This document shows, in pieces, positions 18,355 to 27,019 of a stretch of DNA of 64,000 nucleotides. The position numbers and the translations under genes were made by a program. The notes beneath the pieces are model-generated. The model was not told where the DNA came from. It saw only the letters and a list, made by a program, of their open reading frames with translations, and did no database searches. Origin of the DNA: Bugula neritina (lineage: Eukaryota; Bryozoa; Gymnolaemata; Cheilostomatida; Bugulidae); the NCBI GenBank assembly GCA_964035545.1, contig OZ037772.1, forward strand, positions 3,294,501-3,358,500, read 5' to 3'. The first letter of the stretch is position 1. Every line of letters starts with the position of its first letter.

Positions 18355-21300
18355 CTACTGCTTAGAAACACGTCTACTCTTGACTGCATCAGCGTATGAA
18401 AAGATCGAGCAACGTGGTTGAGGTGCGTGATTAAGACTTTGTGCACCCGGCGGATGAATTTTATTTCTATTTCCGCCGATGTAAAAGTTGATATTCCCGT
18501 GGTGTTGACAACTCCCACATTTGCTCGATTCTTTTCTCGTACGGCTTTCCCCTAGACTTTCATGCGTGCCGCTTTTAACGCAGTCACATACGAAGTCCTT
18601 CAAGTATGCGGGGGGTTGCCTCGTACGCTGTCCCCTTTCTAGGGGGGGTGACACGCTTGCCGGTTCGTTAGTAGGGGCCTCTAATGGCGTCTCTACTTCA
18701 CCGTCAGCAGTCACCTCTTCTTGTTCTCCGGATGGAGCCCCTCCCTCCGCCGGGGTTTGCACTTCCGGAACCGGCTCGGTTTCTGGAAGTGATGGAATTA
18801 GACTTGGCGGTGGCGGACACGCTTCTGTTGGTAGAAGCTGCCGCTCCTCTCTCACCAAGTTTTCCTCCCGCGGTATGACCACTTCGTATTCAGGTCCATG
18901 CCGCCATCGCCCGCGCGTTGTTGTCTGCCTCCTGGGCTCTAACAACGGGGGGGCTTCTCCCACTCCGCCGGGGCTAGCCCAATACGGTTTCAAGCGAGAC
19001 TCATTCTGGATAGATACCTGTCCTGAGCGCTCGATCTTGTACGTATGATTGGGCATAGCCTCGACGACCACGTAGGGGCCTACGAACTTAGGCTTCAGCT
19101 TATCAGCCTGTCCGCGGCGCCTACGGTAATTGACCATCCACACCTTATCTCCCCTTTGATAGAGAGGTGGTTCATCGGAATCTTCGTGCCGCACCTTCCA
19201 CTGCTGTTGACGCAGTATCTCGTGTGCGGCCTTCATCCGTTCCACTAGTTCACTGGCATACTCATGGACTGAGTTATCCTGCTCTGGAACGTGATAGGTG
19301 AGATGGTCAGGGACACGAGTCTCCCTCCCGAGCATCAAGAGGTTTGGGGTCTCACCAGTACTGGTGTGTGGGGTGCTACGGTATGCACGCATGACTTGCG
19401 GCAACACTGTATCCCATTCCTCTTGACCTCGTCCAAGGAGGAGACTCCGGAGTGCATCACCTAGCATCCGGTTGTTGCGCTCCACCACCCCGTTACCTTG
19501 AGGGTGGTAGGGGGTGGTCCTGCTCTGATTTACTCCCCAGAGGTGGCAAAGGTCGCTCATCAGTTGAGACTGGAATTGAGCGCCTTGATCAGAGTGTATC
19601 TGTTCGGGAAGCCCAAAATAACAGAATACATGTTGGTCTAGTGCCCTGGCCACTGTTGGGGCTGATGCATCTGGGATAGCCAGAGCATCCGCCCACCTAG
19701 TAAAGTGGTCGGTTAGTACTAGGATCCAATTATTGCCTCTGGGGGTCAGGGGCATGGGTCCGACCAGGTCTACAGCGACTACTTGCCAGGGCCTACCAGC
19801 ATATAGCCTCCGCCGTCCTGCTTCACCAGGGGGGCGGCTATGCTTACTGGCCTGGCAGATCTCACACTGTTTGACTCTGAGGCGGACGTCACGCTCCATC
19901 TGCGGCCAATACCACCGGAGTCGTAATTTGGACATCACTCGCTTGACCCCTGCGTGGGCCTGCTTGTGAGTATCCCAAATCAACTCACGGCGGATGGCTG
20001 TGGGGCAGACTACCCTCTTCCTTTCCGGGTGTCTGCCGCTGGCAGCTAGAGAGATGGTTAGCAACCCATCCTGCCCGATCCGCAGCGAGTCCCAACGCTG
20101 ACAGTATAGCCGGAACTCGGCGCATCCCTGTCGTATGCGTTCCTCGCTGGGTCGTCGCCCTTCCCTTTTGGCCCAGTATATGTCTGCCACGACTCCAGGC
20201 AGCTCTGCTTGGAGCTTCTTCAGCTCTCGAACATTACCGGCCAGTACAGGGTTGGCGCGGAGGTTTTGTACATCCTCCGGGGACTCATCAACTCTTTGCC
20301 TGAGTTGACCTTGATCCCAGTCAAACGGTGCTCCGTGATGAGCCAGCGTCTCCAACTCGCATCGTGGGGGACCTCCATCCCTCCTCTCGATGTTGAGACA
20401 CTGTTTGCAACCTCCGTCAGGTCGGCGACTTAACCCATCCGCATTGCTGTGTCTCTTGCCCGGTCGGTGTTCGATCCGGTACGAGAATTCAGCTAAGATT
20501 TCGAGCCACCGGGCGACCTGACTAGAGGGCTCTGCTCTCCTGCACAACCAGATCAGCGAGGCATGATCCGTACGCAGCCGGAACTTCCTGCCATATAGGT
20601 ATGGTCTGAAGTGCTTCACTGACTTGATTACTGCCAGCAGCTCCTTGCGGGTAGTGCAGTAATTTCGTTCAGCGGGAGAGAGAGACTTGCTGTAGTAGGC
20701 TACTACTACCTCTCGGCCTTCCTGCACTTGTGACAGCACAGCGCCAACATTCTGGTCACTGGCGTCCGTGTCAAGGATGTACTCCAGAGTGGGGTCTGGG
20801 TAGGCCAAGACGGGCGTCGTTAGTAGGCAGCCCTTGAGGCGGTCAAACGCTTCTTGTTCGACTGGAGTCCACTGCCACGTCACTCCCTTTGCGGTGAGCC
20901 GGTTTAACGGCTGGGCTATGCCCGCAAAGTCTGGTATGTATTGCCTGTAATACCCTACCAGCCCCAAGAAAGCCCGGAGTCCGATCAAGTCTTGGGGGGT
21001 GACCCAGTCTTCTACTGCCCGTACCTTTTCGGGATCCGTCGCCACGCCGTTTCGACCGACAACGTGCCCCAGGTACTTGACCTCCGGCTGCAATAGAGCG
21101 CACTTGGAAAGTTTGAGCTTAAGACCGGCACCTCGGAGTCTCTCGAAAACCTCCTGCAGACGACTGACATGTGTCTCGAAGTCTGGAGAGATTACGATGA
21201 CATCATCGAGGTAGACCAGCAGTGTCTTCCAATGGAGTCCGCTAAGGACTTGTTCCATCAGCCTCTGGAAGGTGGCTAGGGCGGAGGTTAACCCGAAGGG

Positions 21301-22986
21301 CAGCACCTTCCACTTCCACAAACCGTCCCGTGTGATAAACGCCGCTTTCACTTGGGCGTCGGGACTCAGAGGAACCTGCCAATAGCCGCTTAGCAAGTCT
21401 AACGTACTGAAGTACTTGCTGCCGGCTAGGGCGTCCAATGACTCGTCAATACGAGGTAGAGGGTAGGCGTCCTGTATGGTTACGCTATTGAGTTTGCGGT
21501 AGTCCACACAGAACCGCCAACTGCCGTCTTTCTTCCGGACCAGTACGACTGGCGAGCTCCACGCACTATGGGCGGGCTCTATCAGTCCCCGGTCCAGAAG
21601 ATCCCGTACTTGTCGGCTAACCTCCTTCTCTTTTTCCGGCCCCAGCCTGCGCGTGGGCTGCCGGACAGGGACTGTCCCTGCAGTCAGCGGTATTTCGTGT
21701 CTGACAATTCCAGTCAGTCCCACGTCATGCTCTCCGCTGCTGAACACATCACCGTAGTCGCGTAGTAACTTAGCCATAGCTTGGCGTTCCCTGTTACTCG
21801 CGCAGCCGCCACTGGCTGTTTCATATAACTCCCGGAGATGTGTTGGGACTGCCCCTCGTCCCTGAATAGGGTGTCGAGGGAGTGCCTCTGTCGCATCATC
21901 CAGCGACGGGCCTACGTCTCCCTCCTGAACAGAGTGAAAACGGTCCAGCATCGACCCAGCCGGGAGCTTGATAGGCTCGGTAAAGGGGTTGACGCACTGC
22001 ACTAAGATCTCCCCTTGCTCAGTCAGCTGATTCAGACTGCTGGCAAGTTGGATCTTTTCGTGCGCGCCTTCAACCACCCCGAGTCCAGAGATCCGGCTAC
22101 TATTCACCCTGCAGTGAATGGTAGCCCGGGAGCGGCCTGGTATGGTACGGTTGCGTACCACTTGCACACCTCCCACTAAAGGGCAGCCAAACTTGTCGAC
22201 GCAGGCGAGTTCCCGCCCGGACATCATCATTGCAGATCTGCTAAAATCTATGTGACATCCGTGCCGTTTAAGGAACGGCATCCCGAGGATAGCATCCTCC
22301 TTGAGCTGACTGACGATGAACGTCTCTTGGATCGTTTGATCGCGGACTCGTCCCGTCAGCTCAATTATACCATAGAAGGGAAGGCACGACCCGTCAGCTA
22401 GGGTGCCGTATTCCCCTTCGTATGCTTCCATCTCGCCCCTGACCCTAGCACTGAGGGTGTCGAAGAGTTGGCGGCTTAAGAGGTTTGTGGTACAGCCCGA
22501 ATCAATGAGAAAAGTAACAGCTTTGCCTTCCAGTTTACCGGGCAAGAAATAGCTGTTCCCATGGGGCTGCACCTGAACTCTCCCTTCAGGCCTTACTCTC
22601 GCAGGGAGTACCTCCCTCGCTTTGGGTCGCGAAGGAGGTCTCTTGGGACGGTGATAGGTAGGCCTCGGGGGTGCCGAGGCTAGATTCTCAGCTACCTTTG
22701 TGTGCTCCCATCCAGATTCTTGGACTTGTAGCCCTGTGAATCTGTTGTGAAGGGGCATAGAAAAGGCAGCCGCGGGGCGCAGCCCTTTGCTGGTCCGTCG
22801 TGGCTGTTGCCACTGTTGGTTGCCAGTACGCGGTACCCGTCTGGGTGACCTGCGTTTCTTCTTCCCTAGAGGTTTCATCGTCGGCCCGCGGAAGGTGGGA
22901 ACATCTGCGGGCCGCGGTAGTTTAACCCCTGATTTAGGAAGGGACAATATCGGCGGAAATGTCCTTGATTTCCGCACTCCCAGCAA
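18355..22986 (-). CDS. Element B Pol (protease-RT-RNase H-integrase), intact
   Basis: 1543 codons without interruption when counted from the first Met; real translation should enter by -1 frameshift near 22920. The protease has DSG at about residue 162. RT motifs run from about 470, with YLDD at about 592. RNase H has LDTDAS near 738. The integrase HHCC finger lies near 1007-1044, the catalytic D, D and E near 1073, 1133 and 1169, and a GPY module near 1290. A Pro-rich tail follows, ending in VSKQ. Reverse transcription and integration of the element are its role. All catalytic motifs seen are complete. Confidence 0.95.
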   Translation of the reverse strand: MLGVRKSRTFPPILSLPKSGVKLPRPADVPTFRGPTMKPLGKKKRRSPRRVPRTGNQQWQQPRRTSKGLRPAAAFSMPLHNRFTGLQVQESGWEHTKVAENLASAPPRPTYHRPKRPPSRPKAREVLPARVRPEGRVQVQPHGNSYFLPGKLEGKAVTFLIDSGCTTNLLSRQLFDTLSARVRGEMEAYEGEYGTLADGSCLPFYGIIELTGRVRDQTIQETFIVSQLKEDAILGMPFLKRHGCHIDFSRSAMMMSGRELACVDKFGCPLVGGVQVVRNRTIPGRSRATIHCRVNSSRISGLGVVEGAHEKIQLASSLNQLTEQGEILVQCVNPFTEPIKLPAGSMLDRFHSVQEGDVGPSLDDATEALPRHPIQGRGAVPTHLRELYETASGGCASNRERQAMAKLLRDYGDVFSSGEHDVGLTGIVRHEIPLTAGTVPVRQPTRRLGPEKEKEVSRQVRDLLDRGLIEPAHSAWSSPVVLVRKKDGSWRFCVDYRKLNSVTIQDAYPLPRIDESLDALAGSKYFSTLDLLSGYWQVPLSPDAQVKAAFITRDGLWKWKVLPFGLTSALATFQRLMEQVLSGLHWKTLLVYLDDVIVISPDFETHVSRLQEVFERLRGAGLKLKLSKCALLQPEVKYLGHVVGRNGVATDPEKVRAVEDWVTPQDLIGLRAFLGLVGYYRQYIPDFAGIAQPLNRLTAKGVTWQWTPVEQEAFDRLKGCLLTTPVLAYPDPTLEYILDTDASDQNVGAVLSQVQEGREVVVAYYSKSLSPAERNYCTTRKELLAVIKSVKHFRPYLYGRKFRLRTDHASLIWLCRRAEPSSQVARWLEILAEFSYRIEHRPGKRHSNADGLSRRPDGGCKQCLNIERRDGGPPRCELETLAHHGAPFDWDQGQLRQRVDESPEDVQNLRANPVLAGNVRELKKLQAELPGVVADIYWAKREGRRPSEERIRQGCAEFRLYCQRWDSLRIGQDGLLTISLAASGRHPERKRVVCPTAIRRELIWDTHKQAHAGVKRVMSKLRLRWYWPQMERDVRLRVKQCEICQASKHSRPPGEAGRRRLYAGRPWQVVAVDLVGPMPLTPRGNNWILVLTDHFTRWADALAIPDASAPTVARALDQHVFCYFGLPEQIHSDQGAQFQSQLMSDLCHLWGVNQSRTTPYHPQGNGVVERNNRMLGDALRSLLLGRGQEEWDTVLPQVMRAYRSTPHTSTGETPNLLMLGRETRVPDHLTYHVPEQDNSVHEYASELVERMKAAHEILRQQQWKVRHEDSDEPPLYQRGDKVWMVNYRRRRGQADKLKPKFVGPYVVVEAMPNHTYKIERSGQVSIQNESRLKPYWASPGGVGEAPPLLEPRRQTTTRGRWRHGPEYEVVIPREENLVREERQLLPTEACPPPPSLIPSLPETEPVPEVQTPAEGGAPSGEQEEVTADGEVETPLEAPTNEPASVSPPLERGQRTRQPPAYLKDFVCDCVKSGTHESLGESRTRKESSKCGSCQHHGNINFYIGGNRNKIHPPGAQSLNHAPQPRCSIFSYADAVKSRRVSKQ
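22875..22926 (-). promoter_or_regulatory. Predicted -1 ribosomal frameshift signal, element B
   Basis: GTTAAAC (22926-22920) is in phase as G-TTA-AAC. A 5-base spacer TACCG leads to an 8-bp stem CGGCCCGC/GCGGGCCG (22914-22907 with 22889-22882) and a 17-base loop. The gag TGA is at 22877-22875. Pol lies in the -1 frame. Confidence 0.82.
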
Positions 22987-23824
22987 AAACTGACTGTTTC
23001 TCCCTGTGGCGGCGCCGATGGCCGCATGGGCTCTGGGGCGGTACTCACTGGGTTTTGTGGTGTCAGTGTTGCTATCAGCTTGGCTAGCATGTCCGTCAGT
23101 TGAGTGACTTTTGATGCCGTCGCCAACTGGGACACGGCAGCCGCGGCGGGGGTTTCCTCCCCTTGTCGGCCGTGTCTGCGCGGTCTATTTCCACTTGGCG
23201 GGAGCTTCCGCGACTTTTATGCATTTGGTTAGCTAGGAGGTAAGCTTCCCCCTCAGTCAGAGCATCTTCAACGGTGGTGACTCCCCTAGCTAGAAACTGG
23301 TGGTGGAGACCCAGATCGTCGACAGATGCTATGAAAGCGTCGAGGGTGTACCTCTCGCGGTTGACTGGGGGCAAGTCGCTGTACGCGATCTGTGCCAGCT
23401 TCATGACCGCGGCGGCATGCTCCCACAGCGGGGTGCGGGGATCACGCCGCAACCTCTGCAATCGGGCCCTGGCATCTGTAGCAGAGAGGCCAAAGCGGGC
23501 CCGCAGAGAAGCAAAGATATTAACAATGTCTACGCCCAGCCCATAGGGCTTGGCTTTGTCCATCAATGCCATTCTAAGCTTCAGCAGGGCCACCCTAGGG
23601 GGCCACTGAGCGACGTCCATTACGTCGCTAAACTCTTGGATAAATTGTTCCACCTCCTCTTCACCCGTGAAGGTGGGCGCCTTTAACCTGTAGCGGTCTT
23701 CAGCTAGTTCTCGCGGAACCCTTCGCTCTTCTACTACATGGTTAACAGGCATTGTCTCTACAGCATTGTCTCTATGCTCACCTTCAATTGCCGGTGGTTG
23801 AGTTCCAGCATTTTCAGTCTCCAT
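22875..23824 (-). pseudogene. Element B Gag with zinc knuckle, one frameshift
   Basis: ATG at 23824 begins METENAG, as in A. The capsid-like region is open to about 23180, where near AAGGGGAGG the reading must move by one base to continue in the frame holding SQLATASKVTQLTDMLAKL and a perfect knuckle CWECGNQGHFRRYC (CX2CX4HX4C). A one-base loss in a G run explains it. The frame ends at 22875 behind the frameshift hairpin. It is the only one of the three family members that keeps the knuckle. Confidence 0.88.
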
Positions 23825-23836
23825 CTTGGATGCACT

Positions 23837-23854
23837 ATCCCACCGCTGCCACCA
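23837..23854 (-). other. Element B primer-binding site, tRNA-Leu type
   Basis: TGGTGGCAGCGGTGGGAT on the minus strand, one base from the 5' LTR. Confidence 0.9.
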
Positions 23855-23855
23855 C

Positions 23856-24161
23856 TGTTAAGATTTCCAGATTTAGGGTTGATGTGCTATCCAGAGAGTC
23901 TATTTATCTACTATAGAACTACACCAGGCTAAGTCGAGTGAACGAGTATATTTTATACACAACTATACATTATAAAACACGATACATTATTTCCAAACAA
24001 GTTACACATCTAATCTATTTCACACTCTAGCTTCAACTGAGTTAGCAGCGGGAAACTACAATTGCTGCTAACTATCAACTACGCTAATTGGCTATCCATT
24101 GTTCCGGGTCAATTACGCGACCCTACATGTTGTGCTGCTGGTAGTTCCACGAACCACCACA
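23856..24161 (-). repeat. Element B 5' LTR
   Basis: 306 bp, almost identical to 16659-16964. Confidence 0.95.
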
Positions 24162-24705
24162 CCATGAATAGATTGCAAGTGATCAGCATGATGATGATGA
24201 TTGCTTTTCACCATCGAAGGTCAAACTTTGTAATTGCAGCTTGAAATGTAAAATTAAATAATATTACTTTTATTTAATTATACAAGTATAACTTACTATC
24301 ATAACATTCAACTTTATGTAGTCATTATGAACATGATAACGGTTTACCTTTTACTTTAGGTGATCATTATACTATTCACGATTATCATTATGTCTACCAT
24401 TATGATTATCTCAACTTTAACCTATCAATTACGATAATTAACCATTTATTTTTTAATGATAAAAACTTAAATCATTGAATGAACACTAAAAGTAATTTAA
24501 ATTCACACTTTTATTATCATAACTATCAAATTAATATTAATAGGCATATTTGATTTTTAGATTACAATAATAATTATCAAATCATGGTATAGAATTAAAT
24601 ATTATAGTTAATATTATTATAAATATAATTAATATAATTGTATTGATTGAAACTAAAATAGTAAGGTAAACTAAATGAATTATCGACATGAGTATGAGTA
24701 TGAGT

Positions 24706-25104
24706 AGGCCACAACTAGAAGGTGCAGCAGCAATTTGAGATCCCCGTTTGCAATACCTCATCAAAGATATAGAACAGGTGCAAAATAATGCAATCAGATT
24801 CATTGCTAAATTGAAAGGCAAAGACAGTATCACTGTGAAGCGTGACAAACTAAACCTAGAATCTCTCCCCGACAGACGCTTCAAGCTGAGGCACAAGTTA
24901 CTGTTGCGACTTCTATCTAATGAGGGAAATCAGGCATCTCTAACCAACTCCTATGAACTGATGAACAGTAAAACCTAAAATACTAGGTTTACTAAGGCAT
25001 CAAGCAGGGACGATCCCTTAACCATTTTTGCAAAATCAGCAGCCTACTACAGCAGCTTCTTTCCAAAAACAGCCCGAGAGCTTAAGTCTATGCTAAATAA
25101 TTAG
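24706..25104 (+). pseudogene. LINE reverse transcriptase C-terminal fragment
   Basis: The translation shows the end of a CR1/Jockey-like non-LTR RT: RPQLE..., DPRLQYLIKDIEQVQNNAIRF, LNLESLPDRRFKLRHKLLL and FFPKTARELKS. A TGA stands at the Trp of the usual AIWDP, and a TAA follows MNSKT at about 24976. It is 5'-truncated and dead. It lies in the DNA between elements B and C. Confidence 0.8.
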
Positions 25105-25231
25105 TCAATGCACCAGAGTTGTATATGTGCAACATACTGAAAATACTTGCTAGCCTGTAATCGGCAACTGTAGAGGTGTGCTTCTTGCTACATGCTCTAA
25201 TGCGTGTAAGAGGTAAGAGGACTATCAATAT

Positions 25232-25508
25232 TGTAGTAATTTGTGTAACTACTATGCGTGGGTTCCTAGCTTGTAATTATGTCTATTTATCTACACCAAT
25301 AAAGTATTTAGGTAAAAGTTTCCAAGTTTATTTACTACTAATTATACAAAAGATACAGCATGTACACAGATTAGAGATTACATCCTCGCTTAGTTAGCAC
25401 GCTCTCTCTACTGCAAAACTACTACTAACTAAGGCCTATCACGTGACGCACTTGGATAGGCTGAAGGAATGCGGGGGGGGGGGACGCGCGTATTACGTCC
25501 TCACTACA
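25232..25508 (-). repeat. Element C 3' LTR
   Basis: 277 bp, TGTAGTGAGG...AATTACTACA on the element strand, with a run of about 12 C on that strand. Partner at 32541-32814. Confidence 0.95.
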
Positions 25509-25539
25509 CCGCCCCCCCAGCAGAAAGCCCTACTTTCTG
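25509..25539 (-). promoter_or_regulatory. Element C 3' hairpin and polypurine tract
   Basis: CAGAAAG-taggg-CTTTCTG on the element strand (25539-25521) is followed by CTGGGGGGGCGG and the LTR. Confidence 0.8.
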
Positions 25540-25865
25540 ATAACACAGATACGATAATTCGAACATAAAATGTTATAAAACTATATATATATAAAAAAAC
25601 TGAGAGAGCGTGTGGCACATAAAGAAAAACATGGCTATGTACAGTAGTAAGAAACATATACATATATAAAAAATATAACAGTAAATATACAATGGCACCG
25701 GCGGGAGGCACTATAAGGGGATAGTTTGTAGAGGTAGAGCTGTATACTGGTAGGTTACTATATTGTTACACTGAGTAATTGTTTGTGAGCACCGGCGTGA
25801 GAAGGGTCTGTAATGGGGCACCACCTGCTGTACCATCACGGATAGGGAGAGGAGGGACATCATCT

Positions 25866-26954
25866 TCAAGCACTTCCTTTCATTTGGGCTACAGAGGCAG
25901 AGAGGGCCCGGAGTTCTGATGCGGCGGCGGAGATTCTCGGTGTCAGTCTTTGCACCTCTTTCTCTAATTCTCGTATCCGCTCTTCTGTCTCGCCTAGATT
26001 CCTGGCAGGGGCAGAGTGTCGATTGGGGGATGAAGATGGCCAACGCCGTTTACGAGACGGCCTTGGGGAGACAGGGGGGGAGGGACGCCATCGCTGTGGT
26101 ATATCGATGCGTCGTAACACGACTCTTGGTATGGAGTCGGGGCGAGGCACTGTGCGTGTGGGGGGTGAGGAATGGGATATGCGTGGTTTCCTATATCCGG
26201 GTGGTTTAGGGCAGGGTCCCTGTGTGATGGTCCTGGGTGCGGGGAACTCCTGACGCAGCCGTTCATATCGAACTGGGTCTGATATGAACGGTCGGATGAG
26301 ATTAAGGAATTGTGGAAAGGAGGGTTCGTCGACTTCGAACAGGTGTCCAACATGGCATCCCATAGTTCGCTGGTGACGGAGGATGTAGTCCCTGTGGTAA
26401 CTATATTCACCACAGGGACAAAAGGTGGTGAAATAATGTTGGGGAATATGAACTCGAAGTCTTCGTGGGGTAGTGAAGTGAAGCTGGCATAAACGGCAGG
26501 TGGTGCATTGGTCGTCTCCCTTGTGCTCTCGTATCAGTGTTTCCGTATCTGTTGCAACCCAGCATGATTGTTGTAGGAGTGCCTCCGGAAGAGTAGTGGG
26601 AATGGGTTCCTCGTTCCAAGCCATTTCTAGTGACGGCATGTCACCAGATAGAGGAGAGAGAGCGGTATCTAAAAGAGCAGAATTACTGTTAGATCGAATA
26701 TGATCTTCACACCATAATTCTGATGACAACCGACTGTTACTAGTCTGGGAGTCATACATCTTTTCAGATAGCACTCGAGGGACTGAGTCGTGTCGTGTAG
26801 ACTGACAGAGAGACATAGTGTCAAGCTCCAGATCTAGTAGATCGTCGGCCATCTTTATGTTCTCGTCGCCTTTCACGTAAGACTCAGTCCCCAGTAGTTG
26901 TGATTCAATCAAGGCGATTAAATCAGAACTGACTGATGGTAGACTGGTTTCCAT
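25866..26954 (-). CDS. Element C ORF3: tandem zinc fingers and coiled coil
   Basis: 362 codons from ATG 26954, or about 267 from the predicted acceptor at 26670-26669. The layout equals that of A: acidic N-terminus with LLDLELDT, a C2H2 finger (CRLC, 12 residues, HIPQH), a CPC...H...C finger, a Pro/Ser/Arg-rich basic region (RPSRKRRWPSSSP) and a C-terminal helix (ETEERIRELEKEVQRLTPR). Similarity to A is strong through the fingers (HYFTTFCPCGEYSYHRDY) and weaker elsewhere, which indicates selection on the fingers. No signal peptide or membrane helix is seen. Confidence 0.87.
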   Translation of the reverse strand: METSLPSVSSDLIALIESQLLGTESYVKGDENIKMADDLLDLELDTMSLCQSTRHDSVPRVLSEKMYDSQTSNSRLSSELWCEDHIRSNSNSALLDTALSPLSGDMPSLEMAWNEEPIPTTLPEALLQQSCWVATDTETLIREHKGDDQCTTCRLCQLHFTTPRRLRVHIPQHYFTTFCPCGEYSYHRDYILRHQRTMGCHVGHLFEVDEPSFPQFLNLIRPFISDPVRYERLRQEFPAPRTITQGPCPKPPGYRKPRISHSSPPTRTVPRPDSIPRVVLRRIDIPQRWRPSPPVSPRPSRKRRWPSSSPNRHSAPARNLGETEERIRELEKEVQRLTPRISAAASELRALSASVAQMKGSA

Positions 26955-26985
26955 GAGTGGAAATGTTAGCTCAGAGCAAGCTTAC

Positions 26986-27010
26986 CTGAGAACCCGGTAT
27001 TTGTAATCAT
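26986..27010 (-). CDS. Predicted ORF3 mini-exon, element C
   Basis: ATG at 27010, in the pol frame three codons after the pol TGA. After 25 bases comes the phase-1 donor CAG|GTAAGC. The matching acceptor CTGCTCTTTTAG is at 26680-26669, giving an intron of 317 bases that contains the N-terminal part of the unspliced ORF3. Confidence 0.65.
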
Positions 27011-27019
27011 ACTCAGCGT

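Larger units (their letters stand above)
16659..24161 (-). mobile_element. Element B: Ty3/gypsy retrotransposon with ORF3, no matching TSD
   Basis: LTRs of 306 bp (TGTGGTGG...AATCTTAACA) differ visibly at one base (gcttcgact versus gcttcaact), so the copy is young. The tRNA-Leu-type PBS is at 23854-23837. Gag, pol in the -1 frame, and ORF3 follow. The LTR start resembles that of A. The lower flank is ATAT but the upper flank is CCAT, so no duplication is seen. Gag has a one-base frameshift; pol is uninterrupted. Confidence 0.95.

Noticed and set aside
18521-19048. Long plus-strand ORFs across elements B and C (for example 18521-19048 and 27273-27788)
   Set aside because: Antisense shadows of GC-rich pol and its Pro-rich tail.
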